A stretch of DNA of 64,000 bases, taken from the NCBI GenBank assembly GCA_016124255.1, contig WGOB01000063.1, forward strand, positions 1 to 64,000. The letters are read 5' to 3'. Shown here in pieces: positions 9,315-17,010 of this stretch. A program made the translations under genes and the position numbers. The stretch is from Alphaproteobacteria bacterium (GTDB lineage: Bacteria; Pseudomonadota; Alphaproteobacteria; Caulobacterales; Aquidulcibacteraceae). Every line of letters begins with the position of its first letter. The stretch's first letter is position 1. The notes under the pieces were generated by a model. The model saw only the letters and a program-made list of their open reading frames with translations. It was not told where the DNA came from and did no database searches.

Positions 9315-9540
9315 GGGGCGGCCGTCTGGTCTTCTCGCGCGCGGCCGGGAGGGGCTGCTCGCGGGCGTCTGAGCGCAGGAAAGCGGGGCGTATAAGGGAA
9401 AGCGCCGTCGCTGTCGAGGCGAAGCGGCAAAATATCGTGGCGCGGAGAACCCGTCGGCGGGGTAAACTCACCTCGGCCTCGGCTCAATCGGCCGCCGGGG
9501 AGCGAATCCGCGCAAGGTGGCGCATCGGGTTGAGGAGTTG

Positions 9541-10803
9541 ATGGGCGAGACTGCGCCTCCTTCCGTCCGCCGGCGCGGCGCGGCGCGCGCGCCGTCTGGC
9601 GCCCTTCTGGGTCCGTTCGGCGGCGACGGCGCCGTCGACAGCGCCGAGGCTTGGCGCGACCGGCGGGCGCCGCTTCTGCGCGCGGCGTTCCAGCGCGACA
9701 TCTACGGCTCTGCGCCGGCGAGCCTCCGCGGCCGCGTGGCGGGCGCGGCGCGGCTCGACTTGGCGCCGATCGCCGGGGTGGCTGCGGTGGAGCAATGGAC
9801 CATCGCCCTGGGCGACGGCGCCGACGCGCCGCGGTTCAACATGGTCGTGGCGCTGCCGGGCGGGGCCGGGCCGTTTCCCGTGATCGCGATCCATGCCGGG
9901 CTCGGCAATCGCGCCGCGCTGCCGGGTCGGCCGGCCGCGGTGGCTGCGCCGCTCGCACCGATGCCCTGGGTCTATATGGGCTGGGCCGGGCGCCATCTGG
10001 GGCAGGCGGTGATGGGGCGGCGGATCGGCGGCCCGCCGATCGCTGAAGCCGCCCAACGCGGCTACGCGCTGGCGCTCTTCTATCCCGGAGACGTGGTGGC
10101 TGACCGCGCCAAGGCGGCGCCGGCGATGCTTGAGCGGTTGGCGCCATCCACGGCCGGGGGGAGCGCGCCCGGTGCGCTGGCGATCTGGGCGTGGCTGTTC
10201 TCGCGGGCCGCAGATGCGCTGGCAGCCGACCCGCGATTCGATGCGCGGCGGATCGCGGTTTGGGGACATTCCCGGCACGGCAAGGCGGCGCTGCTGGCCG
10301 GCGCCATGGACGACCGCTTCGCCGCGGTGATCGCGCACCAGAGCGGGCGGTTCGGCGCGTCGCTGACGCACGGCGCGCAGGGGGAGCAGCCGCATCAGAT
10401 CGCGCGCACGTTCCCGCACTGGTTCAAGGACGGCTTCGATCCTTCGGCGCCGATCAGCGTGGATCAACATGCGCTCGTGGCGCTCAATGCGCCGCGCCCG
10501 GTGCTGATCGGGGCGGGCGCCATCGATTGGTGGGCGGACAATCCAGGCGCGCTCGCGGCGCTCGAGGCGGCCGATCCGGTCTATGCGCTCTTCGGCGCGG
10601 GCGGCGTCAGCCGCGCGGATCCGCGCAACCGCGATTTCACCGCGCCGCTCGCGTACTTCCAGCGGCCGGGATGGCACGGCGTCACGACCGGGGATTGGCG
10701 GACATTCCTGGCGTTTCTCGACGCGCATCTCGGCGCGCGGTTCACGATTCCGGCGGCGCCGGCTTCGGATTCGGAAGAAGATCGGGCCGTCGCGCCCGCG
10801 TGA
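9541..10803 (+). CDS. CE15/glucuronoyl-esterase-like alpha/beta hydrolase
   Basis: A 420-residue protein with the nucleophile elbow AVWGHSRHGKAALLAGAMD (about 240-260), resembling the G-x-S-R-x-G-K motif of CE15 glucuronoyl esterases and related acetyl-xylan esterases. A later AGAIDWWADNPGALAALEAA and PGWHGVTTGDW supply plausible acid and histidine. No signal peptide is obvious. The ATG at 9541 is preceded by GAGGAG; a GTG eight codons upstream is less likely. It sits opposite to and inside the rpsP-trmD-rplS neighbourhood and its last 62 bp overlap trmD tail to tail. Substrate is unknown. Confidence 0.72.
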   Translation: MGETAPPSVRRRGAARAPSGALLGPFGGDGAVDSAEAWRDRRAPLLRAAFQRDIYGSAPASLRGRVAGAARLDLAPIAGVAAVEQWTIALGDGADAPRFNMVVALPGGAGPFPVIAIHAGLGNRAALPGRPAAVAAPLAPMPWVYMGWAGRHLGQAVMGRRIGGPPIAEAAQRGYALALFYPGDVVADRAKAAPAMLERLAPSTAGGSAPGALAIWAWLFSRAADALAADPRFDARRIAVWGHSRHGKAALLAGAMDDRFAAVIAHQSGRFGASLTHGAQGEQPHQIARTFPHWFKDGFDPSAPISVDQHALVALNAPRPVLIGAGAIDWWADNPGALAALEAADPVYALFGAGGVSRADPRNRDFTAPLAYFQRPGWHGVTTGDWRTFLAFLDAHLGARFTIPAAPASDSEEDRAVAPA

Positions 10804-11443
10804 TCCGCTCGCGTTCGGCCTTGCGCCAAGCCTCGATCCTGGCGTGATCGCCGCTCAAGAGAACCTCCGGGATTGGCCGATCTTCGAACACACGCGGGCG
10901 GGTGTAGTGCGGTTGTTCGAGCAGGCCCGCGACAAAGCTCTCCTCGCTCAAGGAGTCGGAATTGCCCAGAACGCCGGGGCGTAGGCGCAGCACGGCTTCC
11001 AGGATCAGCATCGCGGCGATCTCGCCGCCGGCGAGCACGACGTCGCCGACGCTCACCTCCAGCATGCCGCGCGCGTCGATGGCGCGCTCGTCGAGACCTT
11101 CGAAGCGGCCGCAGAAGACAATGAGGCCGTCGCCGTGCGACCAGTCGCGCGCCAGGGCTTGCGTGAACGGGCGCCCGCGCGGGCTCGGATAGAGAAGCGG
11201 GCGGCCGTTGCGCCGTATGGAATCGATTGCGGCGGCGGCGACATCGGCGCGGATCACCATGCCCGGTCCGCCGCCTGCAGGCGTGTCGTCCACCTGCTTG
11301 TGCGGGCCCTGGCCGAAGGCGCGCAAATCGATCGTCTCCAGAGACCAGCGGCCTTCACTCAGCGCGCGGCCGATGTGGGAGAGACCGAGTGCGCCGGGAA
11401 AAGCATCCGGGAAGAGCGTGACGATCGAGGCGGAAAAGGTCAT
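10742..11443 (-). CDS. trmD: tRNA (guanine37-N1)-methyltransferase TrmD
   Basis: SPOUT-fold enzyme making m1G37, which prevents +1 frameshifting. The 233-residue protein has TLFPDAFPGALGLSHIGRAL, the substrate loop DDTPAGGGPGMV and knot segments CGRFEGLDERAID and SVGDVVLAGGEIAAM. It overlaps rimM by four bases (ATGA). The proline-rich final residues (PNPKPAPPES) lie in the 62-bp overlap with the convergent esterase. Confidence 0.97.
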   Translation of the reverse strand: MTFSASIVTLFPDAFPGALGLSHIGRALSEGRWSLETIDLRAFGQGPHKQVDDTPAGGGPGMVIRADVAAAAIDSIRRNGRPLLYPSPRGRPFTQALARDWSHGDGLIVFCGRFEGLDERAIDARGMLEVSVGDVVLAGGEIAAMLILEAVLRLRPGVLGNSDSLSEESFVAGLLEQPHYTRPRVFEDRPIPEVLLSGDHARIEAWRKAERERITRARRPDLLPNPKPAPPES

Positions 11444-11940
11444 TCGTCCTCATCCGGAGGAATGGCGATGATGCGGCGTGCTGCCAGATCGATGGTCGGG
11501 ATCACGGCCTTGGTTAAGGGCAGGAACACGCTTGGGCGGCCGCTGGCGACAATTTCCAGCAGATCTCCGGCGCCGAAATCGTGCACCGCGCGGACGTTGC
11601 CCAACGCGTCTCCCGAAGGCGTCTGCACGCGACAGCCGATCAGGTCGACATGATAGAATTCGTCTTCCTCGGGCGCGGGAAGGCGTTCGCGCGGCACATG
11701 CAGCAGCGTGTTGCGGAGCGCGTCGGCCTGTTCACGCGTCTGCACCTCGGGCGCGCTCAGCGCGAAGCCGCCCTTGATGGGGCGCAGCGCGTGCGGCGTG
11801 AGCACGACGGCGCCGTCCGCATCAAGCAGCGGGCCGTAGGCCGTGATGGCTTCGGGATCTGCGGTGAAGCTCTTCACGCGCAGCTCGCCGTGCACGCCGA
11901 ATGCGCCTTCAATCGCGCCGATCGCCACCAGCGCGCTCAT
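11440..11940 (-). CDS. rimM: Ribosome maturation factor RimM
   Basis: Assists 30S head assembly and 16S processing. The 166-residue protein has an N-terminal RimM barrel (AIGAIEGAFGVHGELRVKSF) and a C-terminal PRC-barrel (FYHVDLIGCRVQTPSGDALG, FLPLTKAVIPTIDLAARRI). It overlaps the upstream serine hydrolase and downstream trmD by four bases each, so translation of the three is coupled. Confidence 0.96.
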   Translation of the reverse strand: MSALVAIGAIEGAFGVHGELRVKSFTADPEAITAYGPLLDADGAVVLTPHALRPIKGGFALSAPEVQTREQADALRNTLLHVPRERLPAPEEDEFYHVDLIGCRVQTPSGDALGNVRAVHDFGAGDLLEIVASGRPSVFLPLTKAVIPTIDLAARRIIAIPPDEDE

Positions 11941-13040
11941 GGCGCGAAAGCGGCGTCATGGAGCGCCTGCATCGCGATCTCCTCGGCGCGGGCGTAGCCG
12001 GAGGCGCCGCGGGCGCGGGCGGCGTCTTCGGGGCCGCCGTTGAAGAGATAGACGAAGGCGCGGCGCGCGGCGACATCGGCCCAAACGCCGCCGCGCAAGC
12101 CGTAGGCGTCGCCGGAATGGCCGATGAGGGCGCCGCGCTGCGCGGGGATTGGCGAGGCGTCGCCCGGTTCGATGATCTGAAGGCCCAAGCCGTAGGCGCG
12201 CCAGAGCCCGTTCTCGGTCTCGCCGTTCGCGCCATCGAAGCGCCACGCCGGGCCGCGAAACCGCGCGAAGGTTTGGCGCGTCAGCAGCGGCGCACCGTCG
12301 TTCAGCAGCAGGCGTGCGACGCCGATGAGATCGAGCGCGCTCGCGCGCAGCCCGCCCTGGGGCGAGAACAGCGCGCCATTTTCGCCGATCACATAATCCG
12401 AAAGCGGATGATTTTGCGGATTGAGGAAGGTGCGCCCTGTTGCGGCGGGCGCCGGATCGTCGACTTCCGCGCGCCAGCCGGCGTCGCTCAGGCGGAAGAT
12501 CGGCGCGGCGGCCGCAATCACCTCCGGCGGGCATTCGCTCCAGTTGAATCCGGCGTCGAGGCCCAAGGGCGCAAGGACAAGTTCGTGCGCGAGCAGATCG
12601 AAGCGCATGCCGGCCGCGCGTTCGGCAAGTGTCGCCAGGACGCCGTAGCCGAGATTGCAGTAGGTGAAGTATGCACCGGGCGGATGGGCGGGGCTCCAGT
12701 GCGCGCCATCCTCCCAGTGCTGCGCCCCTGGCAGAAAGAAATCCGCGATGCGCTCGCCGAGGCCGGCCCAGTATACGTCGCCATCGCGCATCGACGCGGT
12801 ATGCGAGAGCAATTGGCGCGGCGTCACCGGCGCATCCGGAAACGCCGGGTTGCGCAGCCACGCAACACCGCAGTCGGCGTCGAGCGCGACGGCGCCGCGT
12901 TCGGCGAGCCGCATGATCGCAAGCGCCGTCGCGATCTTCGAGATCGATGCAACGCGCATCGGCGTCGCGGGCGTCAACGCGCGCCCCGAGCGCGGATCGG
13001 CGTATCCGACTGCGCCCATCTCAAGCGCATCGCCGCGCAA
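11937..13040 (-). CDS. Serine hydrolase, class C beta-lactamase family, start uncertain
   Basis: Penicillin-binding-protein-like serine hydrolase. The SxxK nucleophile motif is in RVASISKIATAL, the YxN-type motif is YCNLGYG, and the third motif is HSGDAYG. The listed start is TTG at 13040. The same frame reads upstream as plausible family N-terminus (AALIAGDGDSRQALPGCAWA) back to just after the rpsP stop, but has no ATG, GTG or TTG there. A CTG at 13130, after a GGAG, or another non-canonical start is possible. It is inserted between rpsP and rimM and overlaps rimM by four bases. Substrate is unknown. Confidence 0.8.
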   Translation of the reverse strand: MRGDALEMGAVGYADPRSGRALTPATPMRVASISKIATALAIMRLAERGAVALDADCGVAWLRNPAFPDAPVTPRQLLSHTASMRDGDVYWAGLGERIADFFLPGAQHWEDGAHWSPAHPPGAYFTYCNLGYGVLATLAERAAGMRFDLLAHELVLAPLGLDAGFNWSECPPEVIAAAAPIFRLSDAGWRAEVDDPAPAATGRTFLNPQNHPLSDYVIGENGALFSPQGGLRASALDLIGVARLLLNDGAPLLTRQTFARFRGPAWRFDGANGETENGLWRAYGLGLQIIEPGDASPIPAQRGALIGHSGDAYGLRGGVWADVAARRAFVYLFNGGPEDAARARGASGYARAEEIAMQALHDAAFAP

Positions 13041-13143
13041 GACCGCCCACGCGCAGCCAGGCAGCGCCTGACGCGAATCGCCGTCGCCGGCGATCAGCGC
13101 GGCGAAGCGATCGGCGAGGGCGCCAGCCAGGACGGCGCTCCGC

Positions 13144-13497
13144 TCAGGCTTCGGCGGCGGGTTCTTCGCCGCCGCCCGCCGCGGCTGCGCGTTCCTGCGC
13201 CTTCTTCTTCGGCAGCGCCTTCTGCGGGTTGTTGCGCGGATCGCGCTTCATCAGGCCGGCGGCGTCGAGCATGCGCGCGACGCGATCTGTCGGCTGGGCG
13301 CCTTTCTTGAGCCATTCCTGGATGCGCTCGGTCTTGAGCAGAACGCGATTGGGATCATCGCTCGCAAGGCGCGGGTCATGGGTGCCCAGCTTCTCGATGA
13401 AGCGGCCGTCGCGCGGGGAGCGGCTGTCGGCGACGACGATCGAGTAGAACGGCTTCTTCTTGGCGCCGCCGCGGGCGAGACGGATTTTCAGGGACAC
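13144..13497 (-). CDS. rpsP: 30S ribosomal protein S16
   Basis: Structural protein of the 30S body. The 117-residue protein starts [20 protein letters not shown] and carries [19 protein letters not shown]. It is longer than the E. coli protein (82 aa) because of a C-terminal Lys then Ala/Gly/Glu-rich tail ([13 protein letters not shown]), common in alphaproteobacteria. It lies after aroQ with a palindromic repeat in the 167-bp spacer. Confidence 0.97.
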   Translation of the reverse strand: MSLKIRLARGGAKKKPFYSIVVADSRSPRDGRFIEKLGTHDPRLASDDPNRVLLKTERIQEWLKKGAQPTDRVARMLDAAGLMKRDPRNNPQKALPKKKAQERAAAAGGGEEPAAEA

Positions 13498-13542
13498 GTG
13501 TACTTCTCCTTCAATTGCGTTTCTTCAATTCGTGTTCGACGC

Positions 13543-13645
13543 CGTCATTCCGGCCCGGGCAGCACGATCCGGATCCCTGGAGATCGAAGGGCATTGCGTC
13601 GGCCCCTGGGTTCCGGGTTCGACCTTCGGTCGCTCCGGAATGACG
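13543..13645. repeat. Interspersed palindromic repeat, family B copy 2
   Basis: Same CGTCATTCCGG / CCGGAATGACG bounded element as at 1285-1398 and 49565-49669, with internal CCCTGGGTTCCGGGTTCGA. It lies between aroQ and rpsP, genes that read in the same direction, so it would be transcribed and could fold into a long hairpin in the message. No ORF inside. Confidence 0.85.
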
Positions 13646-13664
13646 GACGAATGGGTGTGCGCAT

Positions 13665-13955
13665 TCAGCCACGCATTCTCTCGTGGTGATGGATGACTTC
13701 CTGGATGATGAAGTTCAGCAGCTTCTCTGCGAAATCTGGATCGAGCGCGGATTGCTCGGCCAGCGCGCGCAGGCGCTTCACCTGCTCCTTCTCGCGTGCG
13801 GGGTCGGCGGGGGGCAGGTTCTTGGCGGCCTTGTAGACGCCGACCTCCTTGGTGAGCTTGAACCGCTCGGCGAGAAGATAAATGAGGGCGGCGTCGAGAT
13901 TGTCGATCGACGCGCGCAGCCGGAGCAGTTCGTCCGTGGGCGGATGAGCGGTCAT
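13665..13955 (-). CDS. aroQ: Chorismate mutase, AroQ type
   Basis: Converts chorismate to prephenate for Phe/Tyr synthesis. The 96-residue all-helical protein has the AroQ pattern: LRLRASIDNLDAALIYLLAE with the N-terminal Arg, then ERFKLTKEVGVYKA supplying the active-site Arg/Lys positions, and a C-terminal FIIQEVIHHHERMR helix. It overlaps the ffh stop by four bases, so it is translated from the ffh message. Confidence 0.92.
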   Translation of the reverse strand: MTAHPPTDELLRLRASIDNLDAALIYLLAERFKLTKEVGVYKAAKNLPPADPAREKEQVKRLRALAEQSALDPDFAEKLLNFIIQEVIHHHERMRG

Positions 13956-15406
13956 TTCTTCGACCCCGGCAAGCCCGGCAGGCCGCCTTGCGGCAGACCC
14001 GGCAATCCGCCGCCCTGCATACCGGGCATGTTTGCGCCCGCGCCCATCTTCTTCAGCATTTCCGGGCTCGGCATGCGACCGCCGCCGAAGGCTTGGGGCA
14101 TGTTGCCCTTGCCCATCGCCTTGGCCATGTCGGCCATCTGGCGGTGCATCTTGAGGAGCCGGTTCACCTCGGAGACTTCGACGCCGGCGCCGGCGGCGAT
14201 GCGCTTCCTGCGGGAGGAGGAGATGATGTCGGGCTTCCGACGCTCTTCCATCGTCATCGAGCGGATGACGCCGATCTGGCGGCGAATCTGGCTGTCGTCG
14301 AGCTGCGCTTCGGAGATCTGGTTCTTGATCTTGCCCACGCCCGGCAGCATGCCCATCACGCCCTTCAGGCCGCCGATCGCGAGCACTTGCTGCAGCTGCT
14401 TTTCGACGTCGGTAAAGTCGAGCTTTCCCTTGGCGAATTTCTTCGCGAGCTTCTCGGCTTCGTCGCGATCGACTTGCTCTGCGGCCTTCTCCACCAGCGC
14501 GACGATGTCGCCCTGGCCGAGGATGCGGCCGGCGATGCGGCGCGCGTCGAACACTTCAAGGCCATCGGGGCGTTCGCTGACGCCAATGAATTTGATCGGG
14601 AGGCCGGTGACTGCGCGCATCGAGAGCGCGGCGCCGCCGCGCCCGTCGCCGTCGGCGCGGGTGAGGATGAGGCCGGTCAGCGGCAGCGCTTCGTTGAAGC
14701 GGCGCGCGGTCTCTACCGCGTCCTGGCCCGTCAGCGAATCCGCAACGAGGATGAGTTCGCCGGGCGTTGCGATCTTCGCGATGGCGGCGGCTTCGCGCAT
14801 CATCTCATCGTCGAGCGTGGTGCGACCCGCCGTGTCGAGGACGAGCACATCATGGCCGGCGAGGCGCGCGGCGTTGAGCGCGCGCTTGGCGATGTCGGCC
14901 GGCATCTGTCCGGCGACGATCGGCAGCACATCGACCTCGATCGATTTCCCGAGCGTCGCGAGCTGATCCATGGCCGCGGGACGGTAGACGTCGAGCGACG
15001 CGAGAAGGACGCGCTTCTTCTCTTTCTTGAGGCGCAGCGCGAGCTTGCCGGCGGTGGTGGTCTTTCCCGAGCCCTGGAGGCCCGCGAGCATGATCACGTT
15101 CGGCGGCTCGGCGTAGATGTTGAGGCCTTCCGGCTCGCCGTCGCCGCCGAGCATGTCGACGAGCGCGTCGTGCACGATCTTGACGATCTGCTGGCCGGGC
15201 TTGACCGAGCGGATCACCGCCTCGCCCACGGCCTCGGCCTTCACCTTGGCGATGAAATCCTTGGCGACGGGGAGGGCGACGTCGGCTTCCAGCAGCGCCA
15301 CGCGGATTTCGCGCAGGCCCGCCTCGACGTCGGCCTCGCTCAGGGCGCCGCGGCCGGTGAGCCGGTCGAAGACGCCTGTGAGGCGATCTGTCAGCGCGTC
15401 AAACAT
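13952..15406 (-). CDS. ffh: Signal recognition particle protein Ffh
   Basis: SRP54 GTPase that binds signal sequences with SRP RNA. The 484-residue protein has an N domain, G1 loop GLQGSGKTTTAGKLAL, DTAGR, TRADGDGRGG (G4 region), and a methionine-rich M domain from about residue 300 with the RNA-binding EERRKPDIISSSRRKRIAAG. It ends in a Gly/Leu/Pro tail. The ATG at 15406 follows GAGGAG; the open frame extends 12 codons further upstream without family-like sequence. FtsY, its receptor, is encoded in the same window. Confidence 0.97.
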   Translation of the reverse strand: MFDALTDRLTGVFDRLTGRGALSEADVEAGLREIRVALLEADVALPVAKDFIAKVKAEAVGEAVIRSVKPGQQIVKIVHDALVDMLGGDGEPEGLNIYAEPPNVIMLAGLQGSGKTTTAGKLALRLKKEKKRVLLASLDVYRPAAMDQLATLGKSIEVDVLPIVAGQMPADIAKRALNAARLAGHDVLVLDTAGRTTLDDEMMREAAAIAKIATPGELILVADSLTGQDAVETARRFNEALPLTGLILTRADGDGRGGAALSMRAVTGLPIKFIGVSERPDGLEVFDARRIAGRILGQGDIVALVEKAAEQVDRDEAEKLAKKFAKGKLDFTDVEKQLQQVLAIGGLKGVMGMLPGVGKIKNQISEAQLDDSQIRRQIGVIRSMTMEERRKPDIISSSRRKRIAAGAGVEVSEVNRLLKMHRQMADMAKAMGKGNMPQAFGGGRMPSPEMLKKMGAGANMPGMQGGGLPGLPQGGLPGLPGSKK

Positions 15407-15433
15407 CGTTGCTCCTCGGTTTCGCGGCGGCCC

Positions 15434-15473
15434 AAAACCCAAAAGCCCCGCCGGACGATCACGTCGGGCGGGG
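15434..15473 (-). terminator. Intrinsic-terminator-like hairpin in the ffh leader
   Basis: On the minus strand, a 12-bp stem with one mismatch (CCCCGCCCGACG, loop TGAT, CGTCCGGCGGGG) is followed by CTTTTGGGTTTT. It ends about 28-35 bases before the ffh ATG. It could be an attenuator for ffh or the 3' end of a short RNA transcribed from the oxyR-ffh spacer. Seen directly; function inferred. Confidence 0.5.
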
Positions 15474-15611
15474 GGCCTCGCCCGCCTCGTGGTCCCAAAT
15501 GGGACGCGTGCGGGTCAAAGCGCGCTTCGGACTGCGCGAAAGCGCGGTGTTTAGATCAAGAATGGATCGCGGGCAATCGGGGCGGGGCCCCTTGTCCGCG
15601 CATGATCTGAA

Positions 15612-15638
15612 ACAAAATCTATGCGAGAGAGATTTTGT
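15612..15638. promoter_or_regulatory. Inverted repeat upstream of oxyR, candidate OxyR operator
   Basis: Perfect 9-bp inverted repeat ACAAAATCT / AGATTTTGT with a 9-base spacer, 14 bp upstream of the oxyR ATG. It is AT-rich against a GC-rich background. The dyad, together with the adjacent CTAT and ATAG steps, resembles LysR-family autoregulatory sites. It also lies in the divergent spacer with ffh. Confidence 0.55.
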
Positions 15639-15651
15639 ATAGAGAACCCCG

Positions 15652-16596
15652 ATGACAGACGTTTCCCTCCCCGCCTCCTCCTGGCCGACGCTGCGGCAGC
15701 TGCAGTTCCTCACGGCGTTGGCGCAGCACGGCTCGTTCGTGCGGGCGGCGGAGGCGGTGGGGGTGACGCAGCCGACGCTCTCGGCCGGGATCAAGGAGCT
15801 GGAGACGTCGCTCGACGCCGTGCTGGTGGAGCGCGGGCGTTCGGGCGCGGTGCTGACGCCGGCGGGGGAGGAGGCGGCGGCGCGGGCGCGGCGGACGCTG
15901 TCGGACGTGGAGGAGCTGGTGCGGGCCGTGCGCGGGGCGGGCGCCCCGTTCTCGGGTCAGTTCCGGCTCGGCGCGATCCCGACAATTGCGCCCTACCTCT
16001 TGCCGCGCGCGCTGCCGGCGCTGCGCTCGCGCTATCCCAAGCTCAAGCTGCTGCTGCGCGAGGATGTGACGGCGCGGCTGGTGGAGGCGCTGCGCGCGCG
16101 GACGCTCGATGTGGCGGTTATCGCGTTGCCTTACGCGGCCCAGGGCATCGAGACGGACGTCGTGGCGGAAGACGAATTCCTGTTCCTTGCGCCGGCCGGG
16201 CATCCGCTCGCCGCGCGCAATCATCTTGCTCCGGACGATCTCAAGGAAGAGGAGGTGCTGCTGCTCGAAGACGGGCATTGCCTGCGCGACCATGCGCTGC
16301 GGGTGTGCCGCTCGGAGCCGGGCAAGCTCAACGCCGATGTCGGCGCGACGAGCCTGGCGACGCTGGTGCAAATGGTGGCGGGCGGACTCGGCGTCACGCT
16401 GTTGCCGAAGCTCGCGGCGGAGGGCGGGGCGGCGGCGGGCGCGCCGGTGAGCCTTAAACGGTTCGAGGCGCCGGTGTTCGGGCGCTCCATCGCCGTCGCC
16501 TGGCGCGCCGGCGGCGCGCGCGAAGAGGAAGCGCGGCTGCTGGCCGATCTTCTGCGCAAGCTGGTGTTCGCGAAGTCCGAGGCGAAGGCGGGTTGA
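15652..16596 (+). CDS. oxyR: Peroxide-sensing LysR regulator OxyR
   Basis: LysR-family regulator of 314 residues. The N-terminal helix-turn-helix includes AAEAVGVTQPTLSAGIKELE. The effector domain contains EDGHCLRDHALRVC, with Cys210 and Cys219 separated by eight residues, the same spacing as the redox pair C199/C208 of E. coli OxyR. This supports a peroxide-sensing role rather than a generic LysR function. No catalase or peroxiredoxin gene is adjacent, so targets are elsewhere. A candidate operator lies just upstream. Confidence 0.9.
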   Translation: MTDVSLPASSWPTLRQLQFLTALAQHGSFVRAAEAVGVTQPTLSAGIKELETSLDAVLVERGRSGAVLTPAGEEAAARARRTLSDVEELVRAVRGAGAPFSGQFRLGAIPTIAPYLLPRALPALRSRYPKLKLLLREDVTARLVEALRARTLDVAVIALPYAAQGIETDVVAEDEFLFLAPAGHPLAARNHLAPDDLKEEEVLLLEDGHCLRDHALRVCRSEPGKLNADVGATSLATLVQMVAGGLGVTLLPKLAAEGGAAAGAPVSLKRFEAPVFGRSIAVAWRAGGAREEEARLLADLLRKLVFAKSEAKAG

Positions 16597-16603
16597 TTCC
16601 GCG

Positions 16604-16936
16604 CTATTGCGCCGGCGGGTCCTTGGTCAGGCGCTCGACCAGGTAGGGCAGGCGCAGGACGAACCACACCGCCGTCCAGACATTGCCCAGCACGAACACG
16701 GGCAACGCCCAGAGCGCAGCCTTGAGCCAGGAGCGCTCGGTCAGGAATACGATGGTCGCGAAGATCAGCAGGCCGACATAGAGATCGACCAGCGACACCA
16801 CGCCCCACGGCAAGGTCACGATCACCTGGAACTGGCTCAGGAAATCGCCGTGATAGTCCGGGCCGAAGATCGCCCAGACGATCACCGCAAACAGCGCCAG
16901 GCCGGCAAGGCCGATGACTACGCGCAGCGCATTCAT
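16604..16936 (-). CDS. Small polytopic membrane protein, unknown function
   Basis: A 110-residue protein with about three transmembrane helices (LAGLALFAVIVWAIFG; DLYVGLLIFATIVFL; ALWALPVFVLGNVWTAVWFV) and a short hydrophilic loop FGPDYHGDFLSQFQ. It may belong to the DUF1475 group, but I am not sure. It is convergent with oxyR, only seven bases apart. No catalytic motif is visible. Confidence 0.75.
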   Translation of the reverse strand: MNALRVVIGLAGLALFAVIVWAIFGPDYHGDFLSQFQVIVTLPWGVVSLVDLYVGLLIFATIVFLTERSWLKAALWALPVFVLGNVWTAVWFVLRLPYLVERLTKDPPAQ

Positions 16937-17010
16937 GGCGGCGCCTCTCCCTTTTTTGCCCGCCCTAAGTTCGCGGGATGGGCCGCGAGGTCAAGCCGGC
17001 CGCGCGCCGG

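Noticed and set aside
15474-15600. SRP RNA (ffs) in the spacer upstream of ffh
   Set aside because: The conserved SRP RNA loop (GGTCAGG with GGAAGGAAGCAG) is absent on both strands.
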